From Symbiodinium natans (taxonomy: Eukaryota > Sar > Dinophyceae > Suessiales > Symbiodiniaceae), in the NCBI GenBank assembly GCA_905221605.1, contig CAJNDS010002340.1, positions 248,783 through 298,782 on the forward strand: a stretch of DNA of 50,000 nt, given 5' to 3'. Of the stretch, positions 20,944-30,376 are shown piece by piece; position 1 is the stretch's first letter; each line of letters opens with the position of its first letter. Under the pieces are notes generated by a model. That model did not search any database. It saw nothing but the letters and a program-made list of their open reading frames with translations, and was not told the DNA's origin. Position numbers and translations under genes: made by a program.

Positions 20944-21184
20944 ATACCCTAAACCCTCAGCCCTAAGCCCTAAGCCCTAAATACTGCACCCTGAATCCAA
21001 ACCTTCGTCTTGCGCCCACATAAACCCTTACATCAATACCAATAGTCCGCCCGTGATCGCCGCACAACTCCAGCAAAGTGTACCAAAAAGGCCTATGCTA
21101 ACTACTGCTAACTACATGCCTCATCAGAATTTTACTTCCATACCTTACCAAAATCCGAATTCAATAGGGCCTCCCCACCACTGA
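20371..21184. repeat. Spacer with two long poly-G tracts
   Basis: G runs of 19 (20633-20651) and 43 bases (20900-20942) interrupt otherwise unique DNA with small CCCTAAA patches near 20517, 20655 and 20945. The 43-base run is exceptional and its exact length is doubtful. Confidence 0.85.
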
Positions 21185-22412
21185 ACCCTAGCCCCTCTAC
21201 CCTGTCAACCCCAAACCCTCTCAACCCTAAACCCCTAACCCCATCCCCTAAACCCTAAACCTTAAGCCCTAAAACCTAAACCCTAAACCCTAAACCCTAA
21301 ACCCTAAGCCCTAAGCCCTAAGCCCTAAACCCTAAGCCCGCAGAAGTTCTGTCGTGGAAACCTGGAGGCGCTGCTTGCCGGGCCACCTCAGAGATTTTGG
21401 GGCTTGGGGCGCTTGAGAGGTTTAGGGTTTAGGGTTTAGGGTTTAAGGTTTAGGGTTTAGGGTTTAAGGTTTAAGGTTTAAGGTTTTAAGATTTAAGGTT
21501 GAAGGTTTAGGGCTTAGGGTCTAGGGTTTAGGGGGGTTTAGGGGGTTTAAGGTTTTAGAACTTAGGGTTTCTGGTTTCGGTTTCGTAAGGGGAGGGCTGG
21601 CAGAGCCAGCCAAGAGCTGAAGCAGGACGCGGCCAAGCCTCACGGACTGCAAGCTGCGACCCCCAAAAGCCCAAACTCCTAAACCCTAAACCTTGAATCC
21701 TAACCCTAAACCCTAAACCCTAAACCCTAAACCCTAAACCCTAAACCCTAAACCCTAAACCCTAAACCCTAAACCCTAAACCCTAAACCCTAAACCCTAA
21801 ACTCCCAAACCCTAAACCCTCCAAGGCCCGCGGCTGTCACGGCCGGCAGCTCAAAGAAGTCCAAGTTCAGCGATGCGACGATCTCCGCCAGGCGGGGGTT
21901 CGCCAGGGGCCTCTCGGCTCTTGGGGGGCTTTTTGGGGGTGGGCTTAGGGTTTAGGGTTTTTCAGGTTTTAGGGCTTTAGGGTTTTAGGGTTTAGGGTTT
22001 GGGGTTTGGGGTTTGGGGTTTAGGGTTTAGGGTTTTAGGGTTTAGGGTTTATTGCTAGGGTTTAGGGTTTCGAGTTTAGGGGTTTAGGGCTTAGGGTTTA
22101 GGGTTTAGAAGTCCCTTTGAGGGTTCTCCAAGACGGGAGTTGCTGGTAGGCCTTTCAGGCTGGTAGAGGGATCGAGGTGTCAAGGTTGTCGTTTTGGGGC
22201 GGTACAGAGGTGTTAGGAAGCGAGGCCCCTATAGGCGTTAGGGTTTCTATGGTTGGGGTTCAGTGTGGCTCTACTTCAGGATGCCTGAGCATAGCTTTGG
22301 CTGATTAGGCGGAGTGGGTTGCAATCAGATCTCAAACCCTGTAGGTCGTCTGCACCTTAAACCCTAAACCCAAAAACGCCAGACCCCAAACCCTAAACCC
22401 TAAACCCTAGAC
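21185..22412. repeat. Mosaic of telomere-type arrays
   Basis: Arrays lie at 21185-21340 (CCCTAAA with CCCTAAG), 21417-21575 (TTTAGGG with TTTAAGG), 21680-21815 (CCCTAAA, about fifteen perfect units), 21945-22108 (TTTAGGG, mixed unit length) and 22372-22412 (CCCTAAA). The 22109-22370 spacer is unique and unassigned. Confidence 0.9.
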
Positions 22413-22482
22413 CCTGCATTGCGCATCGGGGCCCAGAAAGCCCAGACCCGAGGCCATAAACTCCACGCTACTTGGGCTGTAG

Positions 22483-22790
22483 AGTTTAGCGTTTAGGGTT
22501 TAGGGTTTAGGGGTTAGGGGTTAGGGTTTAGGGTTTAGGGTTTAGGGTTTAGGGTTTAGGGTTTAGGGTTTAGGGTTTAGGGTTTAGGGTTTAGGGTTTA
22601 GGGTTTAGGGTTTAGGGTTTAGGGTTTAGGGTTTAGGGTTTAGGGTTTAGGTTAGGGTTTAGGGTTTAGGGTTTAGGGTTTAGGGTTTAGGGTTTAGGGT
22701 TTAGGGTTTAGGGTTTAGGGTTTAGGGTTTAGGGTTTAGGGTTTAGGGTTTAGGGTTTAGGGTTTAGGGTTTAGGGCTTAGGGTTTGGGG
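22483..22790 (+). repeat. Long TTTAGGG array
   Basis: About 300 bp of almost perfect TTTAGGG units, broken once by a shortened unit (TTTAGG) near 22650 and by TTAGGGG variants at the left edge. One of the two longest arrays in the window. Confidence 0.97.
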
Positions 22791-23132
22791 TTCAGAGTTC
22801 AGAGCTTTGCCCAAAAACGCCAGCCATCCATCGAAATACCCTACTTATAACAACCCATGAACCTTCACTAAACCCTAAACCCTAAACCCTTAACCCTTAA
22901 CCCTTAACCCTAAACCCTAAACCCCCTGGATCCTAAAACACCTCCCGCGGAGATCAGAGGCTGAGGTCGCTGCTTCTGGCCCTCGGCTCGCTGCCTGCCG
23001 CCGCAAAGATTCAGCTCGCCCACCGGTTTTCGGTGGTAGGGTTAGGTTGCCGTGCGGGCGAACTCTGCCCGGGCTTTGGGGCCTTCCCGAAAGAAGATTC
23101 CCGGACTCTTCGGGCTCTGAAGAAGTACTTGT
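22791..23132. other. Spacer with family 1 end and CCCTAAA array
   Basis: 22838-22868 (CTACTTATAACAACCCATGAACCTTCA-like) is a right terminus of family 1 without its partner. 22867-22923 is a CCCTAAA array. The remainder is GC-rich and unassigned. Confidence 0.5.
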
Positions 23133-23245
23133 CATGTGGGTGGTTGTCGAAGTTGTTGTCTCTTTTTGGATCCCTATCAGTTAGAACACGGCACCTAATA
23201 TTTAGGGTACCCCAAAAGGGATTATAATTTTGACAACCACCCATG
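23133..23245. mobile_element. TIR element, family 4
   Basis: TGGGTGGTTGTC at the left and GACAACCACCCA at the right are perfect 12-bp inverted repeats around 113 bp. The interior carries TTTAGGGTACCCC and AAAAGGGATTATAA, motifs shared with the other small elements. Flanks repeat ATGTGGG irregularly, so the target duplication is unclear. Confidence 0.65.
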
Positions 23246-23748
23246 TGGGTGTTTGGCGTTGTGGCCCGAGGTCCATAACTGTGGGCAATGTTGCTTACTC
23301 ATGGCTTCTACCCAGTATGGCCACGTCCTCTGCCCTTTACTAAGATCCTGTCGTTAAAGGACGAAGTGAATACAACGTTGTGGTACGCTTCTTCTCGCGG
23401 GGTATGGGCTTCAGGTTTAGGGTTTAGGGGAGTTTTTCAACAGGAGGCGTGGCCTTTCTTGGGGGGTCCGATAATTAGGATTGTCAAATTTTGGGTATTG
23501 TTCAGCGGGTCCCTTGTTTGGGAAATACCCACATCGCGCTTAAAAAAAAAGAACATGCTGGCTGCATTACATGACGTGAAGGCTACGACCAACACTGATA
23601 TCCAGATGGGCGCCTTTTGCACAGCGGGCATGTGCTAGTAGGCTCCGCCTGCCACCGAGTCAGCGTAGGGTTTGGACGCACTTCAGGTTCACATGTTGGG
23701 ACCTTCAGAAGACAAGATGACCCACAGGCCTTCGACCTCACCTTACCC
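23246..23748. other. Spacer, no gene recognised
   Basis: A short TTTAGGG patch at 23415-23429. At 23509-23535 (reverse complement TGGGTATTTCCCAAACAAGG) there may be a family 5 end. A 116-codon plus frame at 23288-23638 has no recognised domain. Confidence 0.45.
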
Positions 23749-23970
23749 TAGTTGTCCAGTAACCTGGGGGAATTAAAGGTTAACCTTTGGGAGTATAAGG
23801 GGATTCTACTACCCCAAAAAGGTTGAAGGTTGCCTGGTTACCTACTCTACTACTAGGTTACCTGAAAACCTGAAAGCCCGAATCCTAGGCCGGCTGGGGG
23901 TGTTCTCTAAGTTAGGGTCCCTCTTTGGGTTCCCCATAATAAGGACCCCCCCAAAAAGGGATCCTAATTC
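23749..23970. mobile_element. Two small palindromic elements
   Basis: 23749-23859 has diverged inverted arms (CCAGTAACCTGG against CCTGGTTACC, and AACCTTTGGGAGTA against CTACCCCAAAAAGGTT). 23912-23970 is a 59-bp near-perfect hairpin, TTAGGGTCCCTCTTTGGG against CCAAAAAGGGATCCTAA. Both carry AAGGACCCC- or AAGGGGATT-like cores seen in other TIR elements. Confidence 0.5.
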
Positions 23971-24745
23971 CCTAAACCCTAAACCCTAAAACCTAAACCC
24001 TAAACCCTGAACCCTAAACCCTAAACGCTAAACCCTAAATCGTCATATGGCGTTGAGGGTTCCCAGGCTCACTACGGGGCCTCAAAGCAGCGCAGGCACG
24101 CGGATCGACCGCAGCACGGCGCAATGCTTGGGTTCTCCTGGCCCTAAACCCTCGACCCAAGGGCACCTAAACCCTAAACCCTAAATCCTGAACTCTAAAC
24201 CCTAAACCCCTTCTTGGTTTAACGGGCTTAAAAAGGGAGCCTAAACCCAAGACAAAGGGAAGAAGGGCTCTATTCCGGGTTCCTAGAACCGAAACGCCGA
24301 AGCCCCTGACCCTAAAACCCTCAACCCCTGAACAGGGCTTGGAGTTTAGGGTTTAGGGTTCGGGCTACTGCAGAAGGCATCTACTAGGGTTCATAGGACT
24401 GCGTAGGTGCCAGAGCGGGAACTACTTTGGACAGAGCTTCGCTTTCCGGTCCTACATGCACAGCTCGTAAGATTGTTCCGATAGTCATGCTGAGCCTCAT
24501 GCGGTTCTTGCAAGGGGAATCAACAGGGCTTCTATGAAACGCACACCAATGTTCCAACTCATGTTGGATCCCGTTGTGCGTGGGTCCCTCAAGCTTTCCG
24601 GCGTCGTTTTACAACACAGCAGAGCCTCCCGAAACCCTAAGCCCCGCAACCCCAAAACCCTGAAACCCCGAAACCCTAAACCCTACACCCCTTAACCCTG
24701 AACCCTGAACCCTAAACCCCTTAACCCTGAACCCTAAACCCCTTT
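23971..24745. repeat. Short CCCTAAA arrays and a unique spacer
   Basis: Arrays lie at 23971-24033, 24165-24207 and 24616-24745 (with CCCTGAA). 24360-24615 is unique with no recognised gene. Confidence 0.8.
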
Positions 24746-25994
24746 CGGCCAAGGTTCGAAGAGCCCGGTGCACAAGGAGCCTGGGCCACTCTTAGGATCT
24801 CTTTGGAAGCGGCCCGGGGCTTCACGAATGTGGGAGGCCATAGGGAGGGGGGGAGCAGGGTTAACAGGGGGAGTTCCGGGGGTCCTTTGTTGGGGGTTTA
24901 GGGTTTAGGAGAAGGGTGTAGGGTTAGGGTTTGGGGTTCATGGGTTGGGTATGGTTGTTTAGAGAAGCACCGCAAAGGCGTCAAAAAGCCCGCAAGTGTG
25001 AGGTCTCGAGTTTCAGGCTTAGGCTTCGGGTTAGGGTTAGGGTTTAGATGACCCTCACAAAGCGCAGCCAGCAGTCGGACTTGGAGGCTGCAAGTCTAAA
25101 GCTGTATATGTATTGGGGGTGCCATACATATCCCAAAGTCCAAGAAAGCCCGAGAAGTCCCCAGGCTTTGTTCAAGAAGTCCAGAAGGGCTGTAGGGCTT
25201 TGGGTTTAGGGTTCTGATGACATAAAGATCGGCGTTTCGGGTGCACCCCGAAACAAAACCTTAAACCCTAACCCTGCAGGGTTCTTTTCTTTTGCGCCGG
25301 GGTCGGGGGTTTGGGCAGCTGTGCAATGAATCTGGGCGCCGAACAAAGGTACTCTGGCGGGCAGGGCGCCTTTTCCTCTGGAACTGGCTCGGGCCTTTCA
25401 GACCAGGGAAGCTTCAAGACAGCTTGGCAAGGTTTAGGGTTTAGGGTTTCGGGTTTAGGGTTGAGGGTTGAGGGTTTTGGGTTTAGGTTTTAGGGTTTAG
25501 GATTTGACAGACCACGAAGTCTAAACCCCAAATCTGAACCCTCCACACCCAGTCACGCTTCAAGTGGACCGCAAGCTGAGGGTAAAGCTTTGGCTCGGGG
25601 GCAGTCCGCGGCCGTTTCGCCTGGCTCAGTATGTCAGCTCCTGCCAAGGCTGGCGGAAGGTGTTTCGGGTCTCGGGGCTCTGGGTTAAGGGTTCCTGTGA
25701 AGAAGCCGTGCGTTAGACTAAAACTTCGGGGAGTCGGAACCGAGCCGCGAGGAGTTCAAGCAGCAAACGAAGCCAATGAGGACTCTTTGTTAAGTTTTAC
25801 AAAAAGCAATACTACTTGCAAAAAAGGTCAAGGTCAGTTGTGAATTCTTGTTCTTCTCATCTTGACAAAGCATGTACCTGTCCACCCTTAAGGCAAGCTC
25901 CGTCCTTCCAGAGTCAGGACCGCAGGCTTCTTCTGCGTCTGGATCGGTGTGCGACGCACCGTCACCTCAGGTGCCGGGACTCTCAATGCGCGGA
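24746..25994. other. Mainly unique spacer, no gene recognised
   Basis: Degenerate TTTAGGG patches at 24895-24945, 25015-25048 and 25432-25500 separate unique segments. Short open frames (25311-25493, 25631-25843 and 25816-26016 plus) overlap arrays and show no family features. Confidence 0.5.
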
Positions 25995-26115
25995 GGGTTT
26001 AGGGTTTAGGGTTTAGGGTTTAGGGTTTAGGGTTTAGGGTTTAGGGTTTAGGGTTTAGGGTTTATTAGGGTTTAGGGTTTAGGGTTTAGGGTTTAGGGTT
26101 TAGGGTTTAGGGTTT
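25995..26115 (+). repeat. TTTAGGG array
   Basis: Perfect units interrupted once by TTTATTAGGG near 26060. Confidence 0.95.
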
Positions 26116-26365
26116 AGTGTAGATACCCAAATCCAGTCCCAATCACAAACAAACCCAAGGTTCGGTTTCGGAAAGGGGCTCTCCACGAATGTATACTCTT
26201 GGGTGGCTTCATAAGCGGCTTTCGAACCCTAAACCCCAAACCCTAAACCCTCTACATGAGCAGCCAAGTCACAATCACGTTTGGCTTCAGCAGATGGCCA
26301 TCACGAGTGTACACCTCAGCGTGCTGATTGCTTGGTCTCTGGAAACTGCGATAAGCCACGTTGCC
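26116..26365. other. Unique spacer
   Basis: Unique sequence with a short CCCTAAA patch at 26224-26254. No gene recognised. Confidence 0.5.
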
Positions 26366-26464
26366 AAACCCTAAACCCTGAACCCTGAACCCTGAACCCT
26401 GAACCCTGAACCCTGAACCCTGAACCCTGAACCCTGAACCCTGAACCCTGAACCCTGAACCCTT
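26366..26464 (-). repeat. Homogeneous CCCTGAA array
   Basis: Two CCCTAAA units are followed by about twelve consecutive CCCTGAA units. The variant has clearly been amplified in place. It yields a repeated GFRVQGS open frame that is not a gene. Confidence 0.95.
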
Positions 26465-26872
26465 GACTGCTAGAAGTCCATACACTTTGATAACTTGTGC
26501 TGAAGTCTTAAGTTCCTTAGCGGGAACCCAGGATCACCAAGTGTGTGCACTTTTTTCACTCAGAACGGCGACGACGGGGTTTTGCTCCACTCATGGAAGC
26601 CCACTAAACCCTAGACCCTAAGACCCAAACCCAAAACCCAAAATCCCAAATCCCAAACCCCAAACCCCAAACCCCAAACCCTAAACCCTAAACCCTACAC
26701 CCCAAGAAGTTTTGGGGTTGAAGCCTTCGGGGGCCGATCCAGGAACACCAGGAAGCTACCCGCCTCCCCGGTGGACTCGTTGAGGATCTGCAGGTCCACC
26801 TGGGGGTTACCGATATAGTGTTCAGGGTTTAGGGTTTAGGGTTTAGGGTTTAGGGTTGAGGGTTTCGGGTTT
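26465..26872. repeat. Spacers with CCCCAAA and TTTAGGG arrays
   Basis: 26606-26702 mixes CCCAAAT, CCCCAAA and CCCTAAA. 26822-26872 is TTTAGGG. Remaining DNA is unique and unassigned. Confidence 0.8.
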
Positions 26873-26945
26873 AGGGCTCTTATTAACAGGGTATCCTACT
26901 ATTTGGGGGTCTATATTCGGTGTCCCTTATTTTCGTAAAGCCCCA
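26873..26945. mobile_element. Family 5 TIR element end
   Basis: The right side (reverse complement TGGGGCTTTACGAAAATAAG) matches the ends of the elements at 6992 and 45902. The left arm near 26876-26900 is weak (CTCTTATTAACAGGGTATCC). Limits are approximate. Confidence 0.4.
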
Positions 26946-26999
26946 CCTCTGGTGGAAGCGCGGTAAGTGAAAAGCCTTGTAAACGCCCATGGACCTCCA

Positions 27000-27418
27000 A
27001 ACCCTAAAAACCCTAAAAACCCTAAAAACCCTAAAAACCCTAAAACCCCTAAAAACCCTAAAAACCCTAAAAACCCTAAAACCCTAAAAACCCTAAAAAC
27101 CCTAATACCCTAAAGCCCTAAAACCCTAAACCCTAAAAAACCCCTAAACCCTAAAACCCCTAAACCCTAAAACCCCTAAACCCTACACCCGACAACCCGA
27201 AGCCCTGAACCCGAATCCTCTCAGCCCCTCGCAGAGCTCAGTGCACATCCCTGGGTTTAGGGTTTAGGGTTTAGGGTTTAGGGTTTAGGGTTTAGGGTTT
27301 AGGGTTTAGGGTTTAGGGTTCAGGGTTCAGGGCTTAGGGTCTAGGGTCTAGGGTTTAGGGTTTAGGGTTTAGGGTTTAGGGTTTAGGGTTTAGGGTTTAG
27401 GGTTTAGGGTTTAGGGTC
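27000..27418. repeat. CCCTAAAAA array and TTTAGGG array
   Basis: 27000-27210 uses mainly the 9-mer CCCTAAAAA and then CCCCTAAA-type units. 27252-27418 is TTTAGGG with a few TTCAGGG and TCTAGGG units. They face each other around about 40 bp. Confidence 0.95.
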
Positions 27419-28207
27419 TGCCCCCAACATCTGCAGAGCCCCTAGACTCAACCTTAAACCCCAAGCCCCAACACCCCAAACCCGAAATCCCAAACCCCCA
27501 AACCCCAAACCCTATGTTACAGTATTGTATTCTTAAAATTCTTTTTAGCATTGAGAATGTACTAGCATATTCTTTTCATGTTATGAAAAAACCCTAAACC
27601 CTAAACCCTAAACCCGAAACCCTAAACCCTAAACCCTAAACCCCCTTAAAACCTGCCTTTGGCAGCTTCTGCTTCTCGGCGATCGTGTGTCTCAGGTCGC
27701 CAATGGCAATCTCTTTCCCATAGAACCTGAGACCGCAGGCAAGATGAAAAACGTATCTATATATGTAGATGTTTCTTTCATGTTTTAACTCCAACCCTGG
27801 TTTATGTATGGAGAAAATGTACAATTCATGCTTATATTTATACTGAGTTCTTTATTCACTTACTTTCTTATGCTTCACTATTTATTTATTCAGAATGCAA
27901 TATGTATAACATTGGCTACTGTGATCTTTCCTACCCTTACTGGACTGTATACATACAACCTAAAGAAACTTCAAACGTAATACATGGCCCAAAATCCCAG
28001 GCACCCCTAAGCTCCGAACCCCGGAACTTTCTACCCTGGGACCCTGACTCGATCTTCTCAAGCACCTGGCTCTTGTGCGCAAAGCGGTAGTAGACCTGAC
28101 TGAGCCACGGGGCAGATCTACACTGAGCCCAGCGACCGGCCGAGTCATCCAGAAAGAAGCCTGCAGCATAAGACCTGCTTTATGCAAAGTAGCTTGGACC
28201 CTAAGGC
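27419..28207. other. Spacer, partly AT-rich, with a CCCTAAA array
   Basis: 27588-27650 is a CCCTAAA array. 27515-27585 and 27740-27910 are AT-rich. Overlapping frames of 60-90 codons occur at 27902-28241 without recognised domains. Confidence 0.5.
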
Positions 28208-28420
28208 CTTGAGGTTGAGGAGCTTGCGCAATGTACCCCACTACCCGGCAGCAAATCCCTGCACAGAGCGTCTTTATCTACCATTTGCCTGAGAGCCCCC
28301 AAAAAATACACAAATATTCATCCCCATTGTATTACCCCCATAAGGAAGAATATTGTTTTGGGGGGGGCGGGGGGGGGGGGGGGGGGTGGGAGGGTCCTTC
28401 CCAGGACGGGCGATTATACC
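28208..28420. mobile_element. Diverged family 1 long-form copy with G tract
   Basis: 28272-28360 aligns with 8459-8550: CTACCATTTGCCTGAGA, CCCCAAAA, ATCCCCAT, TTACCC and GGAAGAATATTGTTTT are shared. Directly after this comes a G-rich run (28360-28386) where the other copy has poly-T. The left part (CTTGAGGTTGAGGAGCTT) weakly resembles the family-1 terminus. No TSD found. Confidence 0.5.
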
Positions 28421-28477
28421 CTGTAACCCCCTGATAAGGCCGTTTATAGGGTTGATTATGGGGATTATAGGGCTTAA

Positions 28478-28647
28478 AAACCCTAAACCCTAAACCCTAA
28501 ACCCTAATCCCTAATCCGTAAACCCTAAACCCTAAACCGGTAAGCAATTCGTAGTTCTCTGCTGCTCCGGCAAGCGGCCGAGTTTTTGTCCAACTTCGAC
28601 CGCCGCAGCGACATGGCAACCGCTCAAGAAGAATTCGAGCACCCGAT
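28478..28647. repeat. CCCTAAA array and short spacer
   Basis: 28478-28540 is CCCTAAA with CCCTAAT variants. About 100 bp of unique DNA follow. Confidence 0.85.
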
Positions 28648-28938
28648 TAGGGTTTAGGGTTTAGGGTTTAGGGTTTAGGGTTTAGGGTTTAGGGTTTAGG
28701 GTTTAGGGTTTAGGGTTTAGGGTTTAGGGTTTAGGGTTTAGGGTTTAGGGTTTAGGGTTTAGGGTTTAGGGTTTAGGGTTTAGGGTTTAGGGTTTAGGGT
28801 TTAGGGTTTAGGGTTTAGGGTTTAGGGTTTAGGGTTTAGGGTTTAGGGTTTAGGGTTTAGGGTTTAGGGTTTAGGGTTTAGGGTTTAGGGTTTAGGGTTT
28901 AGGGGTTTACGGTTGAGGGTTCAGGGTTTAGGGTAACA
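28648..28938 (+). repeat. Longest uninterrupted TTTAGGG array
   Basis: About thirty-six perfect TTTAGGG units to roughly 28904, then a few degenerate ones. Its perfection implies a recent origin or continuing correction. Confidence 0.97.
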
Positions 28939-29547
28939 CCCTTCGCTGCCGGGATGCGTGTGCTTCTAGACATGTACCCAACTTGGACTCCACTCCTCCG
29001 AACCATCAAACGTACGTACCGACATACATACAGACAGATGTCGATCTGCGCAGATGCATCCGCGTACAGGATCCTGTATGCACATATGCACATCACGTTC
29101 AGATGTATATACGTTTTGTATATGTTCATTGCTCAATATGTACGCACGTGTGTTGTAAAGACATATGAATATGTCTATATATATATATATTATAACATAT
29201 ATTTGTGTATATGTTTGTTTATATATATATATATGTACGTACATACAGTAAGTATCGCCTGGTTTTCAGTCACTGAACCGTGGCACAACACAATCCAAGA
29301 AGACGCCCTGAATACGGCTGCAGAAGCATCACTGGGCTAGGAAACCCTCTCTGCCGATCATTCATCGAGCAACCGCTGTCAGCAGCGACGACCATTCGTG
29401 GCTGTGGATAAGTTCACTGCTGCTGGATCAACTGTTGGAATTACTCTGGACCAGAAGCTAAGCCATTTGCGAACTCAACAACAGTGGACCTAGCGGAAGA
29501 GCTGTTCAAGGTGTCCAAAGAAGTAGGTCGTGGGTTAGTCTAGGGCC
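28939..29547. other. Spacer with a TATA-rich microsatellite
   Basis: 29020-29245 is rich in TATG/CATA and TA dinucleotides (main TA block about 29176-29236). It gives long but overlapping frames on both strands without protein character. 29248-29547 is unique and unassigned. Confidence 0.6.
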
Positions 29548-30219
29548 CCTAAACCCTCGACCCTAAACCCTCAACCCTAAACCCTCAACCCTCAACCCTA
29601 AACCCTAAACCCTAAACCCTAAACCCTAAACCCTAAACCCTAAACCCTGAACCCTGAACCCTGAACCCTAAACTAAACCCTCAGCCGCCTAAACAAGGGA
29701 TAGGGGGGGATCCTCGTCGTCGTAGGTCGCCTCGAAAGAGCCAGCCTGAAGGTGGCGGAGTTCGGTGTAGCACAGGAGCCTAGTATAGGGATGAAAAATT
29801 AGAACAGGGTTTAGGGTTTAGGGTTTAGGGTTCAGGGTTCAGGGTTTAGGGTTTAGGGTTTAGGGTTTAGGGTTTAGGGTTTGGGGTTTAGGGTTTAGGG
29901 TTTAGGGTTTAGGGAATTAGGGTTTAGGGTTTAGGGTTTAGGGTTTAGGGCTTGGGGGTTCCTGTCGTATAATTACAAAGGGAACATAAGGGAATATTAT
30001 TAGTAATTCTTCCGACCCCTATATTACACAACCTTGAAAGCGCAATTCGATTTGGGGTAGTTTAGGGAGCTTACTCTCTAGAAAGAGCTATTTGGGGTAG
30101 TGTATGTGGGTAATTGCTCTAGTCCGGAGACGAGATTGTTAATCTTTTGAGGATCTGCATCAGGGCTTGTGGAGCGATGAAGGCGTCATGCTTCGGGAGC
30201 CCTAAACCCTAAACCCTAA
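29548..30219. repeat. Arrays flanking the retrotransposon on the left
   Basis: 29548-29683 is CCCTAAA, 29803-29960 is TTTAGGG, and 30199-30219 is the CCCTAAA array into which the retrotransposon inserted. 29961-30198 is unique, partly AT-rich, with a repeated TTTGGGGTAGT phrase. Confidence 0.85.
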
Positions 30220-30224
30220 CCCCT
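30220..30224. other. Target-site duplication CCCCT (left)
   Basis: CCCCT immediately left of the LTR, matched by CCCCT at 38794-38798. A 5-bp duplication is normal for copia integrases. Removing the element joins two halves of a degenerate CCCTAAA array. Confidence 0.85.
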
Positions 30225-30324
30225 TGATTTGATATTAGCGACGCTCCTATTTTCCTTGAGCCAAAAGTAGCGTTAGTCGAGGTACATGTACTCATCCCTT
30301 TAGGAGAATACGTGTCCGGAATCA
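30225..30324 (-). repeat. 3' LTR
   Basis: The 100-bp direct repeat identical to 38694-38793. Read on the element strand it starts TGATTCCGGACACG and ends ATATCAAATCA. At 100 bp it is very short for copia, whose LTRs are usually several hundred bases. Confidence 0.95.
30255..30266 (-). promoter_or_regulatory. Spliced-leader-like 12-mer in the 3' LTR
   Basis: Reads TTTTGGCTCAAG on the element strand, identical to the last 12 bases of the conserved dinoflagellate spliced leader. Second copy of the site at 38724-38735. Confidence 0.65.
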
Positions 30325-30332
30325 CCCCTCCT
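30325..30332 (-). promoter_or_regulatory. Polypurine tract
   Basis: AGGAGGGG on the element strand, directly before the 3' LTR. In LTR elements this RNase-H-resistant purine run primes plus-strand DNA synthesis. Confidence 0.85.
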
Positions 30333-30376
30333 GGACGGATGCGGGTGAGCTGACGTCCACTGTAGGACACTGTACA

